Numbered from the stretch's first letter, positions 1-5,765 are shown. The stretch is DNA of 7,989 bases from an uncultured Gemmatimonadota bacterium (GCA_913009915.1 CAJVYZ010000110.1:1-7989); one strand, 5' to 3'. Made by a program: numbers and translations. The notes: generated by a model not told the origin, from the letters alone.

Positions 1-10
1 CTGCTTCATT

Positions 11-81
11 TACCTTAAAGGTATTCATTGTAACAAAGAATGTAAAACTATGTGCATAGGATATTATGCTATCTGCATAAT
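11..81. repeat. AT-rich leader with two short palindromes
   Basis: This AT-rich stretch holds two small dyads. The first is a 13-bp palindrome at 11-23 (TACCTT, central A, AAGGTA). The second is a 7-bp perfect inverted repeat, ATTATGC at 63-69 and GCATAAT at 75-81, around a 5-base loop. Neither is followed by a T-run, so they are not convincing terminators. No gene is visible before position 249. The composition differs sharply from the GC-rich remainder of the window. Their role is unknown; they could be binding sites for regulators of the kinase gene or chance dyads in AT-rich DNA. Confidence 0.35.
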
Positions 82-94
82 TACTAAGCCTCAG

Positions 95-109
95 AGGTGA
101 CAGTCACCT
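95..109. promoter_or_regulatory. Palindromic operator-like site, copy 1
   Basis: A perfect 15-bp palindrome: AGGTGAC, central A, GTCACCT. A second copy of its core lies at 148-158, with the centres 51 bp apart (102 and 153), close to five helical turns. A homodimeric regulator bound at both sites would sit on the same face of the DNA. The regulator is not identified; the site lies 140 bp upstream of the kinase start codon. Confidence 0.5.
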
Positions 110-147
110 TAAATTGTACCCGGTTGTGCTTATCGCCACTGGAAAAA

Positions 148-164
148 GTGACTGTCACCATAAT
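148..164 (+). promoter_or_regulatory. Operator-like copy 2 next to a -10-like hexamer
   Basis: GTGAC, central T, GTCAC (148-158) repeats the core of the upstream palindrome. It directly abuts CATAAT at 159-164, which matches five of six bases of the bacterial -10 consensus. No good -35 hexamer is visible at 16 to 18 bp spacing. If the hexamer is a real -10 element, a protein on this palindrome would occupy the promoter spacer and block transcription of the kinase gene, which starts about 85 bp downstream. Confidence 0.35.
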
Positions 165-248
165 AAGAGAAATGTGGAAAAATGTCCTATATCGTTGTTC
201 GGGTCAATTTGGTAGGATGATTAAGTTGATTCAGTTAAAAGGTAAATC

Positions 249-1490
249 ATGGCAAAAATTGGTCGGTACCATATCGTTGAGGAGTTGGGAAATGGCGAAA
301 TGGCGTCTGTTTATTTGGCGCGTGACCCGTTCATCAAGCGGGATGTTGCCATTAAGGTGTTGGCTTATGAATTGACAAGAGACCCCTTGTTTCGCAATTT
401 CTTTTACCAGGAGGCAGAAGCGATTGCCTCGCTGGAACATCCCACGATTGTGCCAATTTATGATTTTGGTTTGCATGGTGTTCAGCCGTACATTGTGATG
501 CGTTACATGCCCAATGGTTCGCTGCAAAGCCGCCTGAAAAAGCGGGGCTTGAACCGTCAGGAGCTGTGCGATTTGATGGGACGCATTGCCGAAGGGCTGG
601 ATGAGGCGCACGCGCAGGGGATTGTGCATCGGGACGTGAAGCCAGGCAACATCATGATCACGAATGCCGGCGTGGCGAAACTGTGCGACTTAGGGTTGGC
701 CATCGACGTGAAGGACGAAGTGTCGGAGTCTCTGGATCAACCCGGCACTGCGGTGGGCACGCCGTTCTACATGTCGCCGGAACAAGTCGAGAGCAAGCGG
801 CTGCCGGACGTACGCAGCGATCTCTATTCGCTCGGTGCGACGCTCTACCGCATGGTCGTTGGAGAGGTGCCGTTCAACGGCGCCACACGGGCGATCATCT
901 TGAGCAAGCATCTTCTGCACCCGCTCAAGTGGCCCAAGGTCGTCAACCCATCGCTGTCTGACGACCTCTGCCTGCTCATCGGCAAGATGCTCGGCCGCGA
1001 CCCCAACGAGCGGTATCAGACCGTGGACCAGTTGGTGCTGGACATGGAGGATTTCCTGGCGGGGCGCACCCCGCGCGTGGCGGCGGTACGGGTGGGAGAC
1101 GGCCGGCAGCGCCACACGCACGGCCGGGGGCCCGAGCTGGCCGGGGCCGCCGTTCGCTCGTGGCTCCGGGCCGACGCCGACCTTCGCCTGGTAGTAACCC
1201 ACGCGGACCGCGCCTTCATAGAAGAGGTTCACTTCGGGTCCACCCCGGGCGAAGCCTCCAGAGTGTGGTGGGACATCAGTTGGCTGTGGGGACCACCCGA
1301 GGATCACTTGCAACTGCTGCTGGAAACGGTCGGGGTCGACCGCTTCGTGTTCGGCACCGGCCAGCCCTTGCGACTCCCCGAAGCCGCCCTGGCCAAACTC
1401 GATCTACTCGATCTTCCCGCCAAAGATCGCCACCGGATCACCGCCGGCAACCTGTCCGCCTGCCTCACCCGCACCATCGAGGGGCAATAG
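249..1490 (+). CDS. Mosaic ORF: Ser/Thr protein kinase fused to amidohydrolase tail
   Basis: Residues 1 to about 272 form a near-complete Hanks-type (PknB-like) Ser/Thr kinase domain. Visible are the glycine loop (G14, G16, V21), the VAIK lysine K36, the HRDVKPGN catalytic loop at 127-134, a DLG in place of DFG at 147-149, and GTPFYMSPEQ at 171-179. Such kinases phosphorylate cytosolic targets using ATP. The usual C-terminal juxtamembrane, transmembrane and sensor parts are absent. Instead, from about residue 275 the frame continues into a sequence resembling the end of an amidohydrolase. Residues 1-105 look like Anaerolineae kinases, whereas 105-272 look more like Planctomycetes kinases, and base composition rises along the ORF. 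The ATG at 249 is preceded by a weak AAAAGG site. The kinase motifs are certain; that this is one natural protein is doubtful. Confidence 0.8.
   Translation: MAKIGRYHIVEELGNGEMASVYLARDPFIKRDVAIKVLAYELTRDPLFRNFFYQEAEAIASLEHPTIVPIYDFGLHGVQPYIVMRYMPNGSLQSRLKKRGLNRQELCDLMGRIAEGLDEAHAQGIVHRDVKPGNIMITNAGVAKLCDLGLAIDVKDEVSESLDQPGTAVGTPFYMSPEQVESKRLPDVRSDLYSLGATLYRMVVGEVPFNGATRAIILSKHLLHPLKWPKVVNPSLSDDLCLLIGKMLGRDPNERYQTVDQLVLDMEDFLAGRTPRVAAVRVGDGRQRHTHGRGPELAGAAVRSWLRADADLRLVVTHADRAFIEEVHFGSTPGEASRVWWDISWLWGPPEDHLQLLLETVGVDRFVFGTGQPLRLPEAALAKLDLLDLPAKDRHRITAGNLSACLTRTIEGQ
1075..1490 (+). pseudogene. C-terminal fragment of a TIM-barrel amidohydrolase
   Basis: From about residue 278 of the ORF that opens as a kinase, the protein resembles the last third of an amidohydrolase (Amidohydro_2-like) barrel: RLVVTHAD at 313-320, WWDISWLWGPPEDH at 340-353, and VGVDRFVFGTGQPLR at 361-375, followed by a helical end. 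In that superfamily the strand-8 motif is usually FGSDxP, with Asp as a metal ligand; here it reads FGTGQP, so that Asp is missing. The N-terminal two thirds, including the HxH metal motif, are absent, so this part cannot form an active barrel. GC content is much higher than in the start of the ORF. The exact breakpoint is uncertain, about 1060-1085. The fragment assignment rests on remembered family patterns. Confidence 0.55.
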
Positions 1491-1527
1491 GGGGAAGGCA
1501 CCTCGCCGCCTCCCCCCACTCGATTTT

Positions 1528-1557
1528 CCCACGCCCCACGCCCCACGCCCTACGCCC
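1528..1557. repeat. 7-bp tandem repeat; G-quadruplex motif on minus strand
   Basis: Four consecutive units of CCCACGC (the last is CCTACGC), plus CC, fill the 74-bp gap between two convergent genes. On the minus strand this gives five runs of three or four G separated by loops of three or four bases, which fits the canonical G-quadruplex pattern. The minus strand is also the transcript strand of the NTF2-like gene that stops at 1565, so the motif would lie eight bases past its stop codon in the RNA. It could help end transcription or protect the 3' end, or be only a spacer repeat. Confidence 0.7.
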
Positions 1558-1564
1558 TTCTTTG

Positions 1565-1933
1565 CTACCCCTTGTTGTAGTAGAACCTCTCCGCCGCCAC
1601 CAGGCCGTCCTTCCACCGGCGCACCGAAACCTGCGCCATCAGGACCCGGCCCGCGCCCTTGAACGTCACGTCCCAGGCCCACTCGGAGAAGCTGACGTCG
1701 CCGCTCACCGCGCTGGCGAGCAACTCCGCGCCGTGGAACTCCTCGATGGAATCGATGAACGCCTTCTCGAACTCCCGGTTGGTGTCCTTGCCGACACGGG
1801 GTTCCTCACTGTTTTCGCGCAGGCTACAGTCCTCGGCATAGAATTTCTCAAACCCCTCGAGTAACTGGCCCGAGAGGATCATGGTGTTGAGTTCCTTGTC
1901 GAGGGTTCTGATGTCGAGTTGCGTGGTACTCAT
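1565..1933 (-). CDS. SnoaL/NTF2-like small protein
   Basis: A 122-residue soluble protein with no signal peptide. It starts with a helix (LDKELNTMILSGQLLEGFEKFYAEDCSLREN), then a GKDTNREFEKAFIDSI helix, then alternating strands ending in VSVRRWKDGLVAAERFYYNKG. This is the pattern and length of single-domain NTF2/SnoaL-fold proteins, which bind small molecules and sometimes act as isomerases; the ligand cannot be read from sequence. The frame is open upstream to 2062, but the ATG at 1931-1933 has a strong GGAGG eight bases before it, so this start is preferred. It lies 148 bp downstream of the MarR gene in the same orientation, and a MarR-promoter-like dyad sits at 2043-2055, suggesting common control. 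A hypothetical protein of the family is a safe label. Confidence 0.75.
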   Translation of the reverse strand: MSTTQLDIRTLDKELNTMILSGQLLEGFEKFYAEDCSLRENSEEPRVGKDTNREFEKAFIDSIEEFHGAELLASAVSGDVSFSEWAWDVTFKGAGRVLMAQVSVRRWKDGLVAAERFYYNKG

Positions 1934-2042
1934 GGGTGCTGCCTCCGTTCGAGAGTGTGATGCTACCGGCTTGATAGCCCGCAGGGGGATCGTGTGGGCC
2001 GATGGAAAACGCTTCGGATGATATCCCCCGTGTCGATTACCG

Positions 2043-2070
2043 GTCAGTGATTGACTGATCAAGTATTATC
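2043..2070 (-). promoter_or_regulatory. Candidate operator and -10 for the NTF2-like gene
   Basis: GTCAGTGATTGA at 2043-2054 matches GTCAATGATTGA at 2571-2582, inside the MarR promoter, at 11 of 12 positions. Overlapping dyads surround it: TCAGT/ACTGA with a 5-base spacer (2044-2058), and TTGACTGATCAA. On the minus strand, GATAAT (2065-2070) resembles a -10 hexamer just upstream of the dyad, without a good -35. A start near 2055 would place the operator at the transcription start and leave a leader of roughly 120 bases. Probable target of the adjacent MarR protein (inference). Confidence 0.4.
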
Positions 2071-2081
2071 AGAAAAATCCG

Positions 2082-2555
2082 CTACTCCAAGCTGTTGATG
2101 ATGCGCTCCAGGATATCGATCAGTCGGCGTTGTTCGGTGGGAGACAACATTGCCATGCCTTCGTCATCGATCGCTTCGATGGGGTCATCGAGGGTACTCA
2201 GAAGCTCGAGACCCTGGCGCGTGATGTGGCACCGGACCAGCCGGCGGTCTTCTGGACAGCGCTTGCGGCTCACCAGACCTTTGGCCTCGAGGCGGTCAAT
2301 CAGCCGGGTAATCCCCGGGGTCCGTTCCACCATGCGCTCGGCGATCGTCAGAGTAGCGAGGCCCTCCTCGCCGGCGCCGCGCAGGATTCTCAGGACGTTG
2401 TACTGCTGGGGGGTCAGGCCGTGGGCATTGGCTATGGCGCCAAATCGCCGCCGCAGGCGGTCGCCCACGATCAACAGACCGAGGATGGCTTCCTGTGATG
2501 TGGATCGGAAGGGCTTGGTTTGCCGGATGGTCTGCCGAATGATGCTTTGACTCAT
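2082..2555 (-). CDS. MarR-family transcriptional regulator
   Basis: 157 residues, the normal length for a MarR regulator, which binds palindromic DNA as a homodimer and is usually released by a small ligand or by oxidation. The winged helix is clear: GLTPQQYNVLRILRGAG (helix 2 region), LATLTIAERMVERTPGITRLIDRLEAKGLVSRKR (recognition helix, about 66-99), then the wing CPEDRRLVRCHITRQGLELL with the conserved D-R-R. N- and C-terminal helices for dimerisation flank it. There is no cysteine near the N-terminus like that of OhrR, so redox sensing by that route is unlikely. The start ATG lies 6 bases after a -10 hexamer and has no Shine-Dalgarno, so the message is probably leaderless. It likely represses itself and the NTF2-like gene. 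The ligand is unknown. Confidence 0.92.
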   Translation of the reverse strand: MSQSIIRQTIRQTKPFRSTSQEAILGLLIVGDRLRRRFGAIANAHGLTPQQYNVLRILRGAGEEGLATLTIAERMVERTPGITRLIDRLEAKGLVSRKRCPEDRRLVRCHITRQGLELLSTLDDPIEAIDDEGMAMLSPTEQRRLIDILERIINSLE

Positions 2556-2560
2556 GAAGT

Positions 2561-2582
2561 TAGTATACTAGTCAATGATTGA
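2561..2582. promoter_or_regulatory. Two palindromes within the MarR promoter, probable operator
   Basis: TAGTATACTA (2561-2570) is a perfect 10-bp palindrome covering the -10 element. TCAATGATTGA (2572-2582 on the plus strand) is an odd-length perfect dyad with 5-base arms in the promoter spacer. MarR proteins commonly autorepress through such sites. The second dyad recurs upstream of the NTF2-like gene with one change, which favours it as the specific recognition element. Confidence 0.55.
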
Positions 2583-2590
2583 TACGTCAA
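2562..2590 (-). promoter_or_regulatory. MarR gene promoter, near-consensus and leaderless
   Basis: On the minus strand TTGACG (2585-2590) and TATACT (2562-2567) stand exactly 17 bp apart; each matches the sigma-70 hexamer at five of six positions. The start codon begins on the seventh base after the -10, where transcription normally starts, so the transcript should begin at or next to the AUG. The -35 hexamer overlaps the stop codon of the upstream SURF1 gene. The spacer contains TCAATCATTGA and the -10 lies in TAGTATACTA, both palindromes. Confidence 0.75.
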
Positions 2591-3288
2591 CCATAGGCTC
2601 GCTGTTTCCGAAACCACGCTGCCCCGCCCACGAGCGCGATGACGGCAAAGGAAAACCACTGGAGGGCGTAGCTCAAATGGGGACCGTCGTCGAGCGGTGC
2701 CGGTTCCAGGGCCCTGGGGTAGCCGCCGGCTGAATCTCGAGGGGTTCTGTGGATGATGCCGGGAATGACGGGGTAGGGCACCCGCGCTGTACCCGCCGTC
2801 AACTCGATGTGGCGCCAGGCCGTATCGCCGCGGCTGACCATTGGTCGGCCCCATCCGGGATCGAGTGGAATGGCCTGTGCCAGCCCGACAACCGAATCCT
2901 CCGCCGGGAAGTCCACGACGGCCGGGTCGAAGTGGACCGCGTCCGCCGCCGGTACGAAACCCAGGTTTACCAGGACGGCAGTATCGCTGCCGGTGAGCCG
3001 CAGCGGCACCACCAGCTGAACCCCGGGAGACCCCCGGTAGGGCCGGCCCCAGAGCACAAACAGCCTCTCCCGGTCGAATTGTCCCGTGGCCGCGACCCGC
3101 CGCTGATCGAGGTTGTCCGGGCGCCCTGCCGTCAGGATGACCACCGGTGCGCTCCTGGCCCGCCCGGTCTCCACGTTGGTGGCGCGCCGCTGGGCCAGCC
3201 GGTCGAGTTGCCATATTCCGAGCCCCACGCAGGCTCCTGCCACCACTACGATCATCCCGCCGAACCCGATGGTCTGAACTCTGGACAT
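2587..3288 (-). CDS. SURF1-family cytochrome oxidase assembly protein
   Basis: 233 residues. SURF1 proteins are inner-membrane factors with two membrane helices and a periplasmic loop, needed for haem a insertion into, or assembly of, aa3-type oxidases. Seen here: a first membrane segment (about residues 8-25) followed by the hallmark GIWQLDRLAQRR; the loop motifs VAATGQFD, GSPGVQLVVPLRL and AVLVNLGFVP (family usually VLVNRGWVP); and the C-terminal signature PHLSYALQWFSFAVIALVGGAAWFRKQR, which holds the second helix. All family landmarks are in the usual order and the length is typical. The start at 3286-3288 has only a weak AAAGA site. No oxidase subunits are adjacent. The gene ends 31 bp before the MarR start codon and its stop codon overlaps that gene's -35 element. 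Confidence 0.92.
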   Translation of the reverse strand: MSRVQTIGFGGMIVVVAGACVGLGIWQLDRLAQRRATNVETGRARSAPVVILTAGRPDNLDQRRVAATGQFDRERLFVLWGRPYRGSPGVQLVVPLRLTGSDTAVLVNLGFVPAADAVHFDPAVVDFPAEDSVVGLAQAIPLDPGWGRPMVSRGDTAWRHIELTAGTARVPYPVIPGIIHRTPRDSAGGYPRALEPAPLDDGPHLSYALQWFSFAVIALVGGAAWFRKQRAYG

Positions 3289-3444
3289 CAGTTGTCTTTC
3301 GCTGAGGACACTGGGCCTGGTAGCTGTTGCTGCCCCGTCGGTCGTCCTGGCCTACAACTCGGTATCACTGAATAAGATAGCCGCATTGCTCCGTAGTGGT
3401 CCGGGGCTTGCCCTCTAGCTGGGCATTTCCAGCGTGGAGCCGTC

Positions 3445-4071
3445 ATGCGATATCGTGGTGTGGGTCTTTTCCCTCGTCTTTTGCAGTTGAGCGTCCTTGC
3501 CACAGCAGTCCTGTTGGTCCTACCATCCGCCCTCGACGCCCAGCGCCGGCGGGGCATCCGTGAGTCCGGTGGCGGCGAAGGATCGCGCGCGGGGTTCTGG
3601 GGCTCGGTGGGAGTGGGAATGGGAGCTCAGTCCTTCCGCTTCGCCGGCGATGAGGGCTTCGGCCCCGTCCTGTACCAGCCGACTGCGGCGTTGGCCCTGG
3701 GCGGTACCATCAATTCCAGTTTCCGGGTCGGCGCCGAGGGGCAGGCCTGGATCAATGCCATGGGTAGCGACGTCGAGTCCATGGCCAGTGCCATGTTGAT
3801 CGCCCAGTGGTACCCCATCAAGACGGCCGGTGTGTTCTTGAAAGGCGGTGCGGGCATCGGCCGCACCGGGCTGGACCGTGCCGACGGAACCTCATCGGCC
3901 GACATCGGATTTGCCACCACGCTGGGCGTGGGTGCCGAACTGCGCATGGGCCGGACCATGTTCATGGTCCCATCGGTCACCTGGGTGTATCACGTCTACC
4001 AGAACCCGGGGGAGGCGGCCTATCGGGCTCGCGTGGTCAACTTCGGGCTGGCGCTGTTGTTCCAAGGTTGA
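3445..4071 (+). CDS. Exported outer-membrane beta-barrel-type protein
   Basis: 208 residues. The N-terminus is a signal peptide: basic residues, then a hydrophobic core (LSVLATAVLLVLPSAL), then LDA|Q with likely cleavage after residue 32. The mature part is rich in glycine and alternating aromatic and small residues (GFWGSVGVGMGAQSFRF, GGTINSSFRVGAEGQAW, FLKGGAGIGRTGL, TTLGVGAELRMG), ending in a short strand VVNFGLALLFQG. That suits a small eight-stranded outer-membrane barrel of the OmpA/OmpW/porin-like kind, though no specific family is recognised. A GGAG site sits five bases before the ATG. It is transcribed divergently from SURF1 across a 156-bp gap with no clear promoter, and is followed by a good terminator hairpin. 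Function unknown. Confidence 0.8.
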   Translation: MRYRGVGLFPRLLQLSVLATAVLLVLPSALDAQRRRGIRESGGGEGSRAGFWGSVGVGMGAQSFRFAGDEGFGPVLYQPTAALALGGTINSSFRVGAEGQAWINAMGSDVESMASAMLIAQWYPIKTAGVFLKGGAGIGRTGLDRADGTSSADIGFATTLGVGAELRMGRTMFMVPSVTWVYHVYQNPGEAAYRARVVNFGLALLFQG

Positions 4072-4104
4072 ACGTTAGTCGCTCTCCATGGCACCGAATA
4101 CTAC

Positions 4105-4131
4105 GAGACGGCCGGAAACCCCGGTCGTTTT
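4105..4131 (+). terminator. Rho-independent terminator after the barrel gene
   Basis: ACGGCCGG (4108-4115) pairs with CCGGTCGT (4121-4128), with one G-U pair, around a 5-base AAACC loop; weak pairing can extend the stem by three more. It runs into TTTT at 4128-4131. It lies 34 bp beyond the stop codon of the barrel gene and points the same way. Confidence 0.75.
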
Positions 4132-4194
4132 GTCGTTTCAGCAGAGCCGAGGCTTCTCCGAGCGAAACGGGGTACGCGTCAGTTGCCGGGAATA

Positions 4195-4236
4195 GCGAAC
4201 CCCACCCGGAGTGCCATCTTCGAGTGGGGTTTTCGC
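4195..4236. terminator. Second hairpin between convergent genes
   Basis: GCGAACCCCAC (4195-4205) pairs with GTGGGGTTTTCGC (4224-4236); the 3' arm has two extra T. The loop is 18 bases. It stands between the barrel gene and the oppositely directed cytochrome gene, so it could back up the first terminator in the plus direction or end the cytochrome transcript in the minus direction. No clean external T-run follows in either direction. Confidence 0.5.
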
Positions 4237-4312
4237 TCTCTTGAGTGGGCTTGCGTGGGGCTACGCGAGGCTTCTCGGCTGACCCTGCATGCCCGTGTGA
4301 CCGAAGCGTGCC

Positions 4313-5188
4313 CTACGGGAAATTGGTGCTATTCGCCAGCGCTGCGTACATGTCCTGCAAATCTGAGGTTGCGATCACCAAGCCTGGGCCCATGCCGGTG
4401 CCAGGCTCCCCGAACTTGGCCTTGAACCAAGCTTCGTTGGGCTTCTGGCGGATCAACTCGCCGAGGGTTCTGCCACCGATATCGATGCCCGTGCCATCAA
4501 CACCGTGGCAGCCTGCACAGGAGTTGGCAACGATAGACTGTCCGTTCGATTCGTTGCCAAGCACGCCGACGTTCGAGTAGGTGACGGTGGGTGCCACCAC
4601 AACCGCAGGTGTTTGGTTGTAATCCACGTACATGGTGGGACCGGAGACCGAGATGTCATATAGGAGATTCGGCGCCACCCACTCTTCCCTCATGAACTTG
4701 ACGAGATTCCACACTTGGCCGTCCGTCAGCCGCGACGAGAAATCCGCGTGCGTGTTGTCGGAGGCATCGATGTCTCGGGCGCCCACATGGCGGACCAAGT
4801 CGAACAGCGCCTGAAAGCTCTTGGCCGTGGCGGCGCTTCTCAGGTTGACCGAGGAGACGTCCGGGCGATTCGGATTGAGGGTGCTTTGCCCAGTCCGGTT
4901 GGCATAGGAAGCGGAGTTGCCCAAGCCGTCCCAGGCATGGCACGCCTTGCAGCGATAGTAATCGGCTGACGCGGTGGTCGCTGGCTGGGTGCCACTTCCA
5001 GCGGCATCGGTCGTCCACCATTTGCTGTAGGATGCTCCTCCGATGATGCCATCGGCGTTGGTGTATTCCTGCGGCGCGGGTCCCGGAAAATCTTCACCCG
5101 CCGGACCTGCTGGGCCCGCTGGACCGACATCACCTTCGCAGCCGGCGAGCACGAGCAATCCTAACAAAGGGGCGCACAGTCTTCGCAT
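4313..5188 (-). CDS. Lipoprotein dihaem cytochrome c
   Basis: 291 residues with two c-type haem sites, CKACH (80-84) and CAGCH (224-228), so it transfers electrons outside the cytoplasmic membrane. The N-terminus is a lipoprotein signal (MRRLCAPLLGLLVLAGC) with lipobox LAGC and lipidated C17. A short collagen-like tether, GPAGPAGPAGED (22-33), follows. Domain 1 (about 70-170) has a probable axial Met at 166 (VKFMREEW); domain 2 (about 205-291) probably uses M266 in GTGMGPG. The spacing fits two class I cytochrome c domains. The frame is open to 5299, but the ATG at 5186-5188 follows AGGAG with seven bases of spacing and starts the signal peptide, so it is chosen. It is a single gene with no operon partner. 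The redox partner is unknown; SURF1 and a CcoS-like peptide nearby suggest aerobic respiration. Confidence 0.9.
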   Translation of the reverse strand: MRRLCAPLLGLLVLAGCEGDVGPAGPAGPAGEDFPGPAPQEYTNADGIIGGASYSKWWTTDAAGSGTQPATTASADYYRCKACHAWDGLGNSASYANRTGQSTLNPNRPDVSSVNLRSAATAKSFQALFDLVRHVGARDIDASDNTHADFSSRLTDGQVWNLVKFMREEWVAPNLLYDISVSGPTMYVDYNQTPAVVVAPTVTYSNVGVLGNESNGQSIVANSCAGCHGVDGTGIDIGGRTLGELIRQKPNEAWFKAKFGEPGTGMGPGLVIATSDLQDMYAALANSTNFP

Positions 5189-5536
5189 GGAGTCTCTCCT
5201 CTTGTGTGTTCCTTGGGTAGTGGTCAGAGCCATGGAGTACGGATCTCTAGGATGCAGACCGATCATCCCAGTCGAGCGATTTCCGTACATAACTAGCACA
5301 CGGAGTGTGACAAAACTGTGAAGACTGCTACAAGAACTAGTTTGGAATGAAAGCTTCTGCTCTCTTCACTGCGCATTCACAGCCGTTGCTCCCCAAGAGG
5401 CACCCACGTCGTGCCCCCGGGTGGCGCCTGTCAGGCCAAGCACAATCGCTCTAACGACTTGTGGGACAAGGCATTGGAGTCCCCGGGATTAGGGTTGACC
5501 ATGGCCCCCGGTGAGAAGTAATTTTCCCACGCTGTT
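5189..5536. other. 348-bp intergenic region upstream of cytochrome gene and tRNAs
   Basis: No coding sequence is convincing here. It must hold the divergent promoters of the cytochrome lipoprotein (minus) and of the tRNA pair (plus). A dyad CACAC-GGA-GTGTG lies at 5297-5309. On the minus strand TTGTCA (5308-5313) stands 16 bp from TATGTA (5286-5291), a weak candidate promoter for the cytochrome gene that would give a leader of about 100 bases. Around 5396-5432 a GC-rich inverted segment (GGCAC/GTGCC and CACCC/GGGTG) could fold, without a T-run. Confidence 0.4.
5495..5524 (+). promoter_or_regulatory. Candidate promoter of the tRNA pair
   Basis: TTGACC (5495-5500) and TAATTT (5519-5524) are separated by 18 bp. 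The -35 matches five of six consensus bases; the -10 is weak. The first tRNA base follows 12 bp after the -10, giving a very short 5' leader, as is usual for tRNA genes. Confidence 0.45.
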
Positions 5537-5620
5537 GCCCTGGTGGTGAAATTGGTAGACACGCTATCTTGAGGGGGTAGTGCTCGAAAGGGCGTCGCGG
5601 TTCGAATCCGCGCCAGGGCA
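5537..5620 (+). tRNA. tRNA-Leu (anticodon GAG)
   Basis: An 84-base class II tRNA. The acceptor GCCCTGG pairs with CCAGGGC, with discriminator A. The D arm is leucine-like (GTGAAATTGGTAGAC). The anticodon stem CTATC/GGTAG (one G-U pair) closes the loop TTGAGGG with anticodon GAG, reading CUC and CUU. A long variable arm (TGCTCGAAAGGGCGT) precedes the T arm CGCGG-TTCGAAT-CCGCG. CCA is not encoded, so a CCA-adding enzyme is needed. Confidence 0.97.
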
Positions 5621-5638
5621 CTGGGCAGCACGAGTATC

Positions 5639-5710
5639 GCCGGTGTAGCTCAGTGGTAGAGCACCTCACTCGTAATGAGGTGGCCGTCGGTTCGATCCCG
5701 ACCACCGGCT
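5639..5710 (+). tRNA. tRNA-Thr (anticodon CGT)
   Basis: A 72-base class I tRNA starting 18 bp after tRNA-Leu, probably in the same transcript. The acceptor GCCGGTG pairs perfectly with CACCGGC, with discriminator T. The D arm is GCTCAGTGGTAGAGC. The anticodon stem CCTCA/TGAGG closes the loop CTCGTAA with anticodon CGT, reading ACG. The T arm is GTCGG-TTCGATC-CCGAC. No CCA is encoded. Confidence 0.97.
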
Positions 5711-5765
5711 TCATTGCCGCTGGTCCCACCAGGCCTTCCACGGCCCGGTGTCGGCCGGTTCAACG

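Noticed and set aside
690..1313. Long minus-strand open frame opposite the kinase/amidohydrolase ORF
   Set aside because: Its translation is low in pattern, Arg/Pro/Gly-rich and lies antisense to clear kinase motifs; a shadow of GC-rich coding DNA.
1528..1557. CRISPR-like repeat
   Set aside because: Units are only 7 bp and directly adjacent with no spacers; a simple tandem repeat.
1160..1864. 234-codon plus-strand frame rich in Arg, Pro and His
   Set aside because: It crosses two genes and the tandem repeat and has no recognisable domain; typical false frame in GC-rich DNA.
2749..3375. 208-codon plus-strand frame opposite SURF1
   Set aside because: SURF1 motifs on the minus strand are unambiguous, while this translation has no hydrophobic or domain pattern.
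5396..5432. Terminator upstream of tRNA-Leu
   Set aside because: Short arms with alternative pairings, no T-run, and no plus-strand gene upstream to end.
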